From assembly GCA_019155205.2 (NCBI GenBank), contig JAHNZQ020003150.1:3121791-3185404 (forward strand): DNA of 63,614 nt, given 5' to 3'. The position numbers and the translations under genes were made by a program. The notes beneath the pieces are model-generated. The model saw nothing but the letters and a program-made list of their open reading frames with translations. It had not been told where the DNA came from and did no database searches. How positions within the stretch are numbered: the stretch's first letter is position 1; every line of letters starts with the position of its first letter. Below are positions 42,900 to 51,943 of this stretch, piece by piece. Source of the DNA: Gracilaria vermiculophylla. Lineage: Eukaryota > Rhodophyta > Florideophyceae > Gracilariales > Gracilariaceae.

Positions 42900-43800
42900 A
42901 GCCGGTGCTCAGGTTTGCTATCAAGGGCCGTCGTTTGTGTCTTTTTTCTATCAGTTGTTTTTTGCTTGTACACAAGCTGTTGAATGGCCGAGCGGAATGG
43001 GCACACACTTCTCCCGGATCACGGCCAGTGCCACGACAGTGGATGAACTGGAGGCGGATTTGTCTCCTCGCACTTAGCTCACCCTCACCTACCACCTACT
43101 CTCCAGCTATGATCTACTTGCTTTAAAGCAATATTGGTCGAGGCTACCTGGGCACTACGGAAAGTGAGTCCATATCCCATGACGTGAATGGTAGTATTCC
43201 TGTAGAACTAAACACCGGTAACGATGTCACGTTGACGCATGGAGTGATTGAAACATAGGACGTATACCACAGCCGCATACAGCCATTGATATCGCAAATG
43301 GAATACAGTGGGAACTAGAAAACCGAAAACCGTGCTGCCTACTGTATTCGCTTCCGACGTTTTATTGAGTAGAGACATGAAAATGTCATCATGTGGTGCT
43401 GCCAGAGCCTCCGTCGCCAAACCGTGCTCATGGAGCTCACGCAGAGGTACAGTATATATACCTTAGCTTGTGAAAATTTTGCAAATTCATGGCTCGGAAA
43501 GAATGATTTTACGCCGTCCAGCTCGCGCTGTGGCAACTCCAGAAATGTGTAATGAACGCGGTACTAAACATTTCGTGAGGCTGACGATGATTTTTTGAGA
43601 GCGTTACCCGCTGATTTTATCGCTGTTGAATGGAAAAAAGCGACACAGATTCATCCTCGCTGTCATAATTGATCCGCCTCCAATTCATTTGGGTCACGCT
43701 GGTACATGACGTCTCCCTCCGTTCTAGGATTTCAGACGTTTTATAAGAATCAGAATCCCCCATGCGGCACCTTGATCACAATACCAAGTTTCTGGTGTCC
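42900..43800. promoter_or_regulatory. Bidirectional promoter A5/B5
   Basis: The A-side box is weaker here, CTTGTACA (42965-42972, read on plus), but still 66 bp from the A5 ATG. The B-side box TTTATAAG (43740-43747) is 54 bp from the B5 ATG. The TGATCCGCCTCCAATTCATTTGG block is at about 43670. An in-frame ATG at 43762 upstream of B5 is in the leader. Confidence 0.6.
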
Positions 43801-44385
43801 ATGAAGGTTTTGGCTGCTTTCTTAACGTGGCTTTCTCTACCGTCGCTAGTGCTTTGTCAGGAAAGACCTCCGGACCATGCCACGAAGGTCGACATTGTGT
43901 GCGCGAAAGCTCTTGGGGGGTGCTTCTCCGATTGCGCCGTAAAACCTTTCTGTCTCGACGAACGTTTGTCGAAAACGTCCCCGTCCTACATTCTGAACGA
44001 TAAAGTGCTATTCTTGAGGGCGCAAATCCTCACGCAAACGAACTATTCAATGATAGGGCTCATTCTCAAATCGTTAACCATGCCGTCTTCTTTCTTCACA
44101 TTTGAAAAACAGGGAGGCAATGATCTACGTCCCCGTTACTATATCGATGATCCAGATTCTCCTTATTGGGTTGATTCATTTTCAGAATTGCAAGTGCTAG
44201 ACAAATCTTTGGCTGTGCTGAAAGTGGGAGACCCTTACTGCGTGTGGCAAAACGGTGAACTCGATAATCGGTATGTAGGGACCTGCGCCGTTCGCTTTTC
44301 TGATAATGCACCGCTGGGTGTTGGAGCCACTTTCCAGTTAACTGGTTCATTCGGCTACAAGTGCAAAGTGCGCCGCTTCAGTTGA
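43801..44385 (+). CDS. Family B secreted Cys protein, copy B5 (194 aa)
   Basis: The start MKVLAAFLTW at 43801 aligns with the other copies; the ATG at 43762 (MRHLDHNTK) would add a hydrophilic leader before the signal peptide and is less likely. The signal peptide ends SLVLC. GGCFSDC, FCLDERLSKT, FLRAQILTQTN, DSFSELQVLDKSL, GDPYCVW and TGSFGYKCKVRRF are present. The variable loop is KQGGNDLRPRYYIDD, close to B2. The 3' flank matches B2 and B4. An extracellular Cys protein of unknown role. Confidence 0.8.
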   Translation: MKVLAAFLTWLSLPSLVLCQERPPDHATKVDIVCAKALGGCFSDCAVKPFCLDERLSKTSPSYILNDKVLFLRAQILTQTNYSMIGLILKSLTMPSSFFTFEKQGGNDLRPRYYIDDPDSPYWVDSFSELQVLDKSLAVLKVGDPYCVWQNGELDNRYVGTCAVRFSDNAPLGVGATFQLTGSFGYKCKVRRFS

Positions 44386-45489
44386 ACCTGAAAGAATTGA
44401 GTTAAAAGTAAGATGTCAGCTGTTTCGACTACAACTGAATACATGTACTTGATCATTACGAATTTTCATCTTTGGAATAGATCCTCAAATTTGAAACAAA
44501 ATCTCTACGCAGTTGCCCCAACGCCCCTCCCTGACCCACCAGCATCCTGTTCTGTGCTCCAGTGTACATCTTCATTCTCTTACAGAGAATACGTGTGAGG
44601 CGTTGGAGGACTGGACGGGGAGTCTTGTCCTCCTCCGCTGTGTGTTCATGTACAGTGCATGTTGGTCAGAAGGGAGTAAACGAAGTTTAATAAAATACCT
44701 GACCGTTTCTCTCTTTAATACGGGGCCGATCTGTAAATAATTCAATTTCGTAAGGCAGATGAAGGGGAGCTTGCAAGAGAAGTTGATTAGACTTGTCGCG
44801 AGATATATGAATTTGCGTTACGTAAGTAGGAGTTCCTATGATAGTATGGCTCACTATGTGATGCTGGTTTGTCAGGAGTACAGCTTCAATGAGTATATAC
44901 AGTAAGTATCCATGGAAGATGATGTACCGGGGATGATCATTCGATTTCGCGTTAAATTATAATAGTCCTTATCCTTATCTTCGTCAAGCATCCTCACTTG
45001 GGGCCGCAATTCGACCTGCACAAAGTTCTTCACTGAGCCGCCCCTGCGATCGGTTTGAAAAGCAGTAGCACAGTTCTGTTCAGAACGTGTCGCCGACTGT
45101 CACGCCATTCGGCCGTTTACTCTCGGACTTCACCGTCCCGGACCGTGATCGAGTTCACAGTCTGTGAACACGATCCGACCCCTTTTTGTAAGGCTCAGCG
45201 GCCATTTTAATTAGCTAGAAACTATCTACTACATGTAACACTGCGGAGCGGAAGGTGCAGTACGAAGAGAAGTCTGGCTAATTCTATTATGCGAACAGAG
45301 GACTCTAAGTCTTTAATTGAAAAATAATGTGCTGCGATCACTAATTTAGCTTAAACTGACAAAACCTTATTCGATTCAATACATGAACACAGTTTAGCTT
45401 GAAGATTGTCTTCGAGACGGTATATGACGAATAGCGTGGTCTGTAGACTGTCTCTGTGGTTCTGTGTGTCCGAAATAATCCCCCTCATA
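44386..45489. other. B5 downstream flank; end of the gene cluster
   Basis: 44386-44760 matches the flanks of B2 and B4. 44760-45230 has no other copy and no gene. An R1 copy lies at 45239-45302 and an R2 copy at 45327-45475, whose short frame is broken by a stop. The amplified cluster ends here. Confidence 0.5.
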
Positions 45490-46010
45490 TATAGCCCGCG
45501 CTGACACGAGGCCAAGTGATGTAGACCAGGATCGGAAGCCGACAGCAATATAGAAACAGTCAAAATGATCATGAAACATAATCAAGTTCGTTTATAACTT
45601 CTACGACCGTTTCACCATGTATTGTGCGATGAACACTCGGGCTTGTTGGATGTAAAGGACGACGGTGATTTCTATTCGGTTCGAAGGTGGTATTTAGCGG
45701 ATGCACGTTTGTTGACGAACACATGGTTGTTATTTGTCCACCATAGAGTTCTTCCCGGCGTGAGATCTATCCACGTTTATGTTCGTTTGTACAGTACAGG
45801 AGGACAACTGGCAAAAAGGGGTTCAATAAAAATTCTGCATGAACTGTTGATTATGGAAACTACAGTGCGATTCAGAATTATAGAATATCCAAAGAGATTG
45901 CCAAAATGTGTAATGTTTTGCCTTCTGTAGCTATATTTCAACTTGAAATCGATCAACACTCCATTTCAAAAATAGAAGACATTTTGACCTCCATTATTAG
46001 TATATACTAT
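45490..46010. repeat. Degenerate third copy of repeat X (X3)
   Basis: Similarity to X1 and X2 runs through CACTCGGGCTTGTTGG, GTTTGTTGACGAACACATGG and GAATTATAGAATATCC, with many changes and an extra segment at about 45745-45815. A 102-codon plus-strand frame (45622-45930) includes DARLLTNTWL and TVRFRIIEYPKRLPKCV. Matching words in shifted frames of X1 and X2 (DARLLTKTWL, TVRFKIIGCPKSEPKCV) hint at an ancient coding sequence. Confidence 0.45.
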
Positions 46011-47431
46011 TGGTCTAAATCTTTTAGTGCAATATAAACGTAAGGTTCTACTGGTGGCCAGTAAACGCCCAACGCGGATAAAAAGCGGAAACTTAGGCCA
46101 GACCTTGGTCGTTTCACACAACTCACTGTGCACAAATACTGCCATAAAAAGAACATTACATGAAGCAAAACGAACAGAATGACAATCAATCAAGCCCCTT
46201 TTTTCAGTTTATAAAACGGAAAACATATTATTTTAAAAGTTTATCAAAAACAGCACTGGATGATATAATGCGCTTTCAGAACAAACGGAAATCGCATTAT
46301 GTACACAAATCTTTTATTTTTCTATGAGCAGATCTTCACTTTAGATAAATTAGAATTTTTTAAATATTCTGAACATAAGGAAAAGATATCCATAAAATTG
46401 TTGACATTGTAGACTTCTAGAAGAGTTTCTAATATAATTTGAACTGACCAGAATGGAGAAGTTAATAACCGATATGGCCTTTTTCGAAGGGCATTTTACA
46501 CAAGACGACTTTCAAATCATTTCCTTCATCTCTTTACAACGTTTTACTTACGTTCATAGTATATAGTTTTTATTTTTCTGCGAGATTGTAGAGCGATTGC
46601 AGCATCGATTTCATCGGAAGATGTTCTTCTGCACCAGTGCTGGTTGATGCAATGTGACGTGGGGCTGTAGCAGTTGTGGTGGCTGTGGACTGACGCCTGG
46701 CAAACAATGACAGGTAAAAACGTGTCGGGCTTCGTGGCCGATCCGAGTGTGCTTGAGGAACAGGACGTTCGTTTTTGAAAGCCAGGGTTTGCGTCTTGAG
46801 ACATTGAGTGATGGGGGATATTAGTCGTAGTCATTGCACCCGAAAATCTTCGGAATCAGGCAGTGCAGTCGTGGGTGCTCATCGTTTGCAAAGCGGATGT
46901 TAAAGAGCCGGTCGAGATAAAATGAAATAAAGATGATGAAGATAAGGAGGGAAAAAGGGGATATGCAGGTTGTTACGACCGTTGGTGTGTAACGCGCACA
47001 GACAGCGCGAAGCAGATCCTCAGCCCAACGGTGATACTTACAAGCCACGGCAACAATTGCCGCGTATCGCACTAGAAGTATCAGCCGTTGATCCACCTAC
47101 CCTCACCCTTGCGCGATACGCCGAGTGCGTCAAGCCTTTTACGACAAAACAACGTTCCCTTCAAGCGTTCGGCAACACGGCGTCGAGTACGACAGCACAC
47201 GCCGCGCAATGTCGGCACGCGGCTCCGAAGCGCCGTACGATATCGAATAGTCAAAGAAGATGCAATAGCTAAACTGTTATTGTAACACAGAAGCTCGCAA
47301 CAGTACCTTCCAAACCCTGATGACTAGACCCAAGGCACACGAGGGCAGGTAACAGCCAGTTGTGGACATCGAGTCAATTAAATTGTAGCCGTAAGTAGTT
47401 AGGAATTAGATCCTTCTCTCGTACTTAAGGC
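46011..47431. other. AT-rich spacer, no supported gene
   Basis: The minus-strand frames 46821-47096 and 46544-46834 overlap by a few bases; the first has one hydrophobic stretch (FSLLIFIIFISFYL). Neither has a recognisable domain or a conserved copy here, so I do not call them genes. Confidence 0.4.
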
Positions 47432-47480
47432 CGCCGCTGCTTTGCAGCGGCGAGGGAGGGAAGGGTGGGGAGGGGGAGGG
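47432..47480 (+). other. Strong hairpin followed by G-quadruplex motif
   Basis: A perfect 9-bp stem CGCCGCTGC/GCAGCGGCG with a TTT loop (47432-47452) is followed after one base by six G-runs, from GGGAGGG to GGGGGAGGG (47454-47480). The tract satisfies the usual G-quadruplex pattern with one- or two-base loops. No gene starts or ends next to it that I can support. Confidence 0.7.
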
Positions 47481-47618
47481 ACTGGACCGACAGAGGAGAA
47501 CAAAAAATTGATCGACGCTTTGTTCCAGTTATCTTTACATAGAACAATATAAAAGCGACCAGAACCATTCCCATCAAAGGAACTAGCCTGGTAGGAATTC
47601 TTTCGACCACTTTGTGTT

Positions 47619-47921
47619 ACTATGGAAAAACAGCTGAGCAACTCCGGCGCTCCTGCGCTGGTTCGCTGTACGTGTCACACGACTTTCATACTCCTCCTCT
47701 TTTCCTGAGGACGTCGGCCCATCTCGAGCTGTGCTATCAGCCGGGCAGAGAGTATCTTACAATGCATCGCGCTTTCCGTGGCAGCGTACAAAGATCATAT
47801 TTGAACCACGGTGGGGCTTGAACCCGCGACCCCTGTATCTGGGCCCATAACTATGGAAAAACAGCTGAGCAACTCCGGCGCTCCTGCGCTGGTTCGCTGT
47901 ACGTGTCACACGACTTTCATA
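47619..47921 (-). repeat. tRNA-derived SINE-like sequence with 72-bp direct repeats
   Basis: The same 72 bp (ACTATGGAAAAACAGCTGAG...GACTTTCATA) occurs at 47619-47690 and 47850-47921. On the minus strand an A-box-like GTTGCTCAGCTGT (47861-47873) is followed 36 bases later by a B-box GGTTCAAGCCC (47814-47824) preceded by GGGGTCGCG, as in tRNA genes. The left repeat has only the A-box part. Acceptor stem pairing is poor, so this is not a working tRNA gene. A SINE head duplicated around a 159-bp body is the likely explanation. Confidence 0.55.
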
Positions 47922-48022
47922 GTTACACGTACGGCTTTGGCTCTCAGTGACTTTGAACCTTTGAACTACTGTTCATATTTATATTTGTATAGTTAACGTG
48001 ATACTGCTTGAATTTATATTAT

Positions 48023-48166
48023 TGTATGTGTTTACGGGAGCATATCAGTGATAAAATGCTCCCGTAACTCTTAATCTCTATAAAGGAGGACTGTTGTTCG
48101 TCAATGTTCGGAACAACAGTCCTCAACTCCGATCGTCTTGTTTTCACCCTAACTACCTCTCCAAGA
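48023..48166 (+). repeat. Copia 5' LTR (left edge uncertain)
   Basis: It contains two perfect inverted repeats: an 11-bp stem TTACGGGAGCA (48032-48042/48057-48067) and a 14-bp stem GAGGACTGTTGTTC (48086-48099/48111-48124). The TATA box TATAAAGG (48079-48086) lies between them. It ends CTCTCCAAGA. The size of about 144 bp is a minimum estimate. Confidence 0.6.
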
Positions 48167-48180
48167 GGTTATGGGCCCAG
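48167..48180 (+). promoter_or_regulatory. Copia primer binding site (tRNA-iMet half type)
   Basis: GGTTATGGGCCCAG directly follows the LTR. It is complementary to the anticodon-arm segment CTGGGCCCATAACC of eukaryotic initiator tRNA-Met, the internal primer site known from Drosophila copia, and not to the tRNA 3' end. Confidence 0.75.
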
Positions 48181-48273
48181 CCCTCGCAAGCCTGCCTGAT
48201 TTTCATTCTATCTTGTGGTCTTTGTCATCTCTCAAACGTATCTACCTACCTGTCGCTTGAACTCTGTGTAATA

Positions 48274-49395
48274 ATGGAGTCTGAGATCTGGAAGATGCGA
48301 ATCCAACCGTTTGATGAAAAGCACGACTACAAACTTTGGAGAATCAGAATCGATGCCGCCTGTCATGGCAAGGGTATTGGAGAAGTTCTCAGTCAAGGTC
48401 GAAATCCCTTCAGTGATGAAGAGAAGAAAGCCGAATGGGAGTTCAGCAAGAAGAAAGCTAGTGGATTAATTGTCTCCGCACTTTCGGATGAAGCTCTTCG
48501 TGTCATACAAAGTGAAATTGGAAATCCTTACAAGATGTTGAAACGACTGGATGATCGTTTCGCATCCAAATCAACAGCTTCTCGCATTGTGAAGATGTGC
48601 GAGCTAGTTAACTTTAGATATTCTGATATCAAACAGAATATGGGACGCCATATCGACAAAATGGCTGGCGTTATAGAACAACTTGCTGCAATGGAGACAA
48701 AGTTGCCAGATGAACTTTCTGTTGCACTTTTGGTCTCCTCCGTCACTGAAGTAGAACTACACCCTGTGTGTGCGGCTATCAAAACACTGTCTGCAGAGAA
48801 TACCACGTGGGAAAGTGTATCAGCCAGGCTCCTCGATGAAATTAGAACTCTTGACTCACACATTTCAGAAAAAGCTTTGGCCGCAAGACCGAAATGCGCA
48901 ACCTGCGGAAAAGACAACCACACAACCAACAGATGTTACTTAAACCCTCTTAATCCTAAGAACAGACTCAGACTTTCTGAGGAACCCAGAAAAGATCTTG
49001 GTGATGGCTTCGGAGGCAATCTAAGCGTGCAGAATGGTCACGATACTCTATCGAAACCAAGTCGGACGAACAACCGTGCTGCAGTTCTCCGACATCGCGC
49101 AATGGCTACTCGGACTGGAAGGGAACCTGCTTTAATGCTCGATTCTGGCTCAAGAGTTCATCTGACCTCATCATCGAGGCATCTATCACAGAGAAGTGAA
49201 TGTAATGTACCGATCGCACTCGGTGATAACTCAGAAATCACTGCTACTGAGAAAGGTGTAATGTCCGTACGTTGGTCGCATGGTGGAAGGAACACTTTCG
49301 CAAGCCTGAGCAACACGCTGGTGTCACCAAACATCGCAATGAACCTTTTATCGATTCCAGCATTGACTGCAAAACAATTTGCTGTTCTCTTCTAA
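48274..49395 (+). CDS. Copia gag-protease polyprotein (373 aa, premature stop)
   Basis: The start is ATG 48274 (MESEIWKMRIQPFDEKHDYK), 94 bp after the primer site; the open frame upstream uses no ATG. Residues 5-190 form the helical copia gag domain (LWRIRIDAA, LDDRFASKSTASRI, VALLVSSV). A CCHC zinc knuckle CATCGKDNHTTNRC lies at 208-221. The protease active site LMLDSGSRVHLT has the catalytic Asp at 290, followed by NLLSIPALTAKQ. A TAA at 49393 ends the frame inside the protease region, yet the same frame continues open beyond it (DGLYYIPGDSSSSS) to the N gap. It is therefore a single nonsense change in an otherwise intact gag-pol, or a read-through stop. Confidence 0.75.
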   Translation: MESEIWKMRIQPFDEKHDYKLWRIRIDAACHGKGIGEVLSQGRNPFSDEEKKAEWEFSKKKASGLIVSALSDEALRVIQSEIGNPYKMLKRLDDRFASKSTASRIVKMCELVNFRYSDIKQNMGRHIDKMAGVIEQLAAMETKLPDELSVALLVSSVTEVELHPVCAAIKTLSAENTTWESVSARLLDEIRTLDSHISEKALAARPKCATCGKDNHTTNRCYLNPLNPKNRLRLSEEPRKDLGDGFGGNLSVQNGHDTLSKPSRTNNRAAVLRHRAMATRTGREPALMLDSGSRVHLTSSSRHLSQRSECNVPIALGDNSEITATEKGVMSVRWSHGGRNTFASLSNTLVSPNIAMNLLSIPALTAKQFAVLF

Positions 49396-49619
49396 CCGGA
49401 CGTGGCCCACATCATCGACCTCACCGATCATCTGAATATCATTGGCAGTGCCCCGCGAAATTCTGATGGACTGTACTACATCCCAGGGGACAGTTCTTCT
49501 AGCTCTACAGATATCAACAGCCATCTTTCACGTCATGCTGCTGCCATGATGGCACGAATTCCCAATATCCTCAACGAAAACAGCCAGTCCGACGCATCGT
49601 CGGTTACAGACTCCGCACC

Positions 49620-49719
49620 NNNNNNNNNNNNNNNNNNNNNNNNNNNNNNNNNNNNNNNNNNNNNNNNNNNNNNNNNNNNNNNNNNNNNNNNNNNNNNNNN
49701 NNNNNNNNNNNNNNNNNNN
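49620..49719. other. Assembly gap (100 N) in copia pol
   Basis: It joins the copia protease downstream region directly to the 3' LTR. About 3 kb of integrase-RT-RNase H would be expected here in a complete element; the real length is unknown. Confidence 0.95.
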
Positions 49720-49846
49720 GCATATCAGTGATAAAATGCTCCCGTAACTCTTAATCTCTATAAAGGAGGACTGTTGTTCGTCAATGTTCGGAACAACAGT
49801 CCTCAACTCCGATCGTCTTGTTTTCACCCTAACTGCCTCTCCAAGA
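49720..49846 (+). repeat. Copia 3' LTR, right part
   Basis: Identical to 48040-48166 except for one transition. It ends CTCTCCAAGA before TTGGCGAGTG. The 14-bp hairpin stem and TATAAAGG are preserved. Confidence 0.8.
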
Positions 49847-51943
49847 TTGGCGAGTGCTTTGTGTACACAATGCATATATGAACCAGGTTTGTCTGATTTC
49901 ACAGCGTAAGGGTTTGGTCATAGACCGGGTGCGTGGTTATGGCATTGAATACGTGGACTGCCAACCGAACTGTCACAACGGATAATGCACTACGTCCTGC
50001 ATGGCGTGAGGAGCAAACGTGGACTGCTACTCGGACTGACACAATGGACAGTGCACAAAGCCTGCATGGCGTTAGGCGCTAACGGGTTGTGTACTGCGCA
50101 GAAGCTTACTGAAGCGTATACGTTGCGTAGTATCCTTGCGAGTAGTCGAACCAAGCACAGAGCAACTCGTTCGTTCAATAAACCGACTTACACAACCAAA
50201 GTCTGTGCTTCACAGCACGTTAGTACAACCCAGCTTTCATAGTGGTCCATCGCGTTCGTTCCCTACTCACGGGGTCGAGCGTCGGCATGGGCGACTTGAG
50301 CTTCACGTGGCGTAAAACGGCCGCAGTCGTGGGTTGTTAGACGTCACATTGAACGGTGAGACAGAGAAATAGAGGAATGATGCGGCTAGGGGGGAGAAGA
50401 AGGGGAGACAGGGCGGATCCAATGGGAGGATCGGAAAAAAATGCTACCATATATAACACAGGAGCTGTAGAAAACGTCTGATTAGTCTATCTCCTTGTGA
50501 TCAGAAGATCTGACTACATGTATAGAACGTCGTAGGAGAGAATGCATACAATGCTTCAGTACAAACTGGATGGTTTTCGACAACCTCTCATGGCTTATAT
50601 CATACAACGATTGCATTTTGTTTCAGATAGTTCTGCTCTGTGCCCTTACTGTGGCACAAAGCGTCCTAATCAAACTTAAAGCAGTGCAAAGAAAAAACTG
50701 CATTAAAAGGAACGACTTTTATAACAACACAGAAACGCTCATAGTATGAAATGACATATTTATTGACTTCATAACCCAAACAAATGGAATCAAAGACTCA
50801 TTTACTGTCTTCCAATGTGTGAAATGTGGCGCAAAACGAGGATGTTAGGAAATATTACGAATTTCAAATGACACGGCGTTTCTTCTATCTAGATACCGAG
50901 CTGTGTGTGGTTTCAGAAGATTAATGATGATGGTGAGAGTCAGACAAACATCCATGTCGAACACAGACTCAATCACGTTTTACACTTCCGTGAACAAATA
51001 TGAATTGTAAGTGCAGAAACACGGTCGCTATCAAGGGTTAGATACAAAGCTTGAAGAATCTTGTATCTTACTTGTAACTATTCTCTCTAGCCTTCGATAC
51101 ACGTTTTTGCGACACTGTGTGAACTACTCATCGTACTACACACTAGAATCCACACCTCTCATAAAATATTCATTAGAATCCGCTGCATCTTTAGTATTTC
51201 TAATACATGGTAATTAAAAAAATACATGTCTGCGAAGGATGTAACATTTACAGATGGTTAGGAAAATTTCCGTCTTTTTAATCGAATTGTTTTGTCGTAT
51301 TGTTGATAAAACAGCAAAACAAGCATTCCCACTTATTTTCTAAATTAAGTACAATAATGTTCACAGGTTTTCGAGAAATCCGGAAAACAATTTCCGTCGT
51401 CAAATGAGTTTTCTTGGAATATTATGAACCAAGTTCGATCAACTGCATTCTTCAAACAACTGCTTCATGTGAGCATTGAGAAACTGGTACCACAGTAACA
51501 TAAAAGTTTTTGCTTGGCAGTTTCAAGCACACTACCCAAAACTACTCTGCCGATCGGCGAAACCTAAAAAAGGCAAAAGGAAAATGCGACCTTTTTTGTA
51601 TCTCGATTTTTATTGTGCACAGTCTCCTGTTCATAAAAGAAATGTTTTGTGAATTTCAGGATGCACCCAATTTCTGTCTGCTCATAGTTCATACGGGGCG
51701 TGTTTGAAATTAATGACCCATTTATGAATCATAGCAGACGAGACAAGGCTTACATGTTTGATTCAATATAAATCCTTTCTTTTCATAATCGACATTTTCT
51801 GATTATCCAAAATAGACAGCAGCCTTTCCAGTACTTAAAAGAACCTGAAAAGACAGAGAAACACTAGAAAACATATTTTCGTGCATCGCAAGCGCCTCTT
51901 CTAGAAAGAGTGGGTACAGAAAACTGAGAAGCTTACCATCAAG
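49847..51943. other. Spacer with 67-bp tandem duplication
   Basis: Two diverged units of about 67 bp, both starting ACGTGGACTGC and containing CCTGCATGGCGT, lie at about 49950-50085. A polyadenylation-like AATAAA follows at about 50177. 50240-51940 has no ORF above 70 codons and no recognisable repeat; it includes the upstream region of the zinc-finger gene. Confidence 0.45.

Larger units (their letters stand above)
48023..49846 (+). mobile_element. Ty1/copia element with N gap
   Basis: A left LTR (about 48023-48166), a primer site, a gag-protease ORF, a 100-N gap and a right LTR piece (49720-49846) make an ordered copia element. The LTR parts at 48040-48166 and 49720-49846 differ at one base (ACTACCTC versus ACTGCCTC), so insertion was recent. 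Integrase, RT and RNase H, expected next, would lie in the gap. The left LTR boundary cannot be fixed because the gap hides its counterpart. Confidence 0.75.

Noticed and set aside
46544..47096. Two overlapping minus-strand frames that could be a small gene
   Set aside because: No conserved copy, no domain, and one hydrophobic stretch only; not enough to call a gene.
47814..47873. Possible functional tRNA gene on the minus strand
   Set aside because: A and B boxes are present, but the acceptor stem does not pair and the anticodon loop lacks the usual T33; a tRNA-derived SINE fits better.
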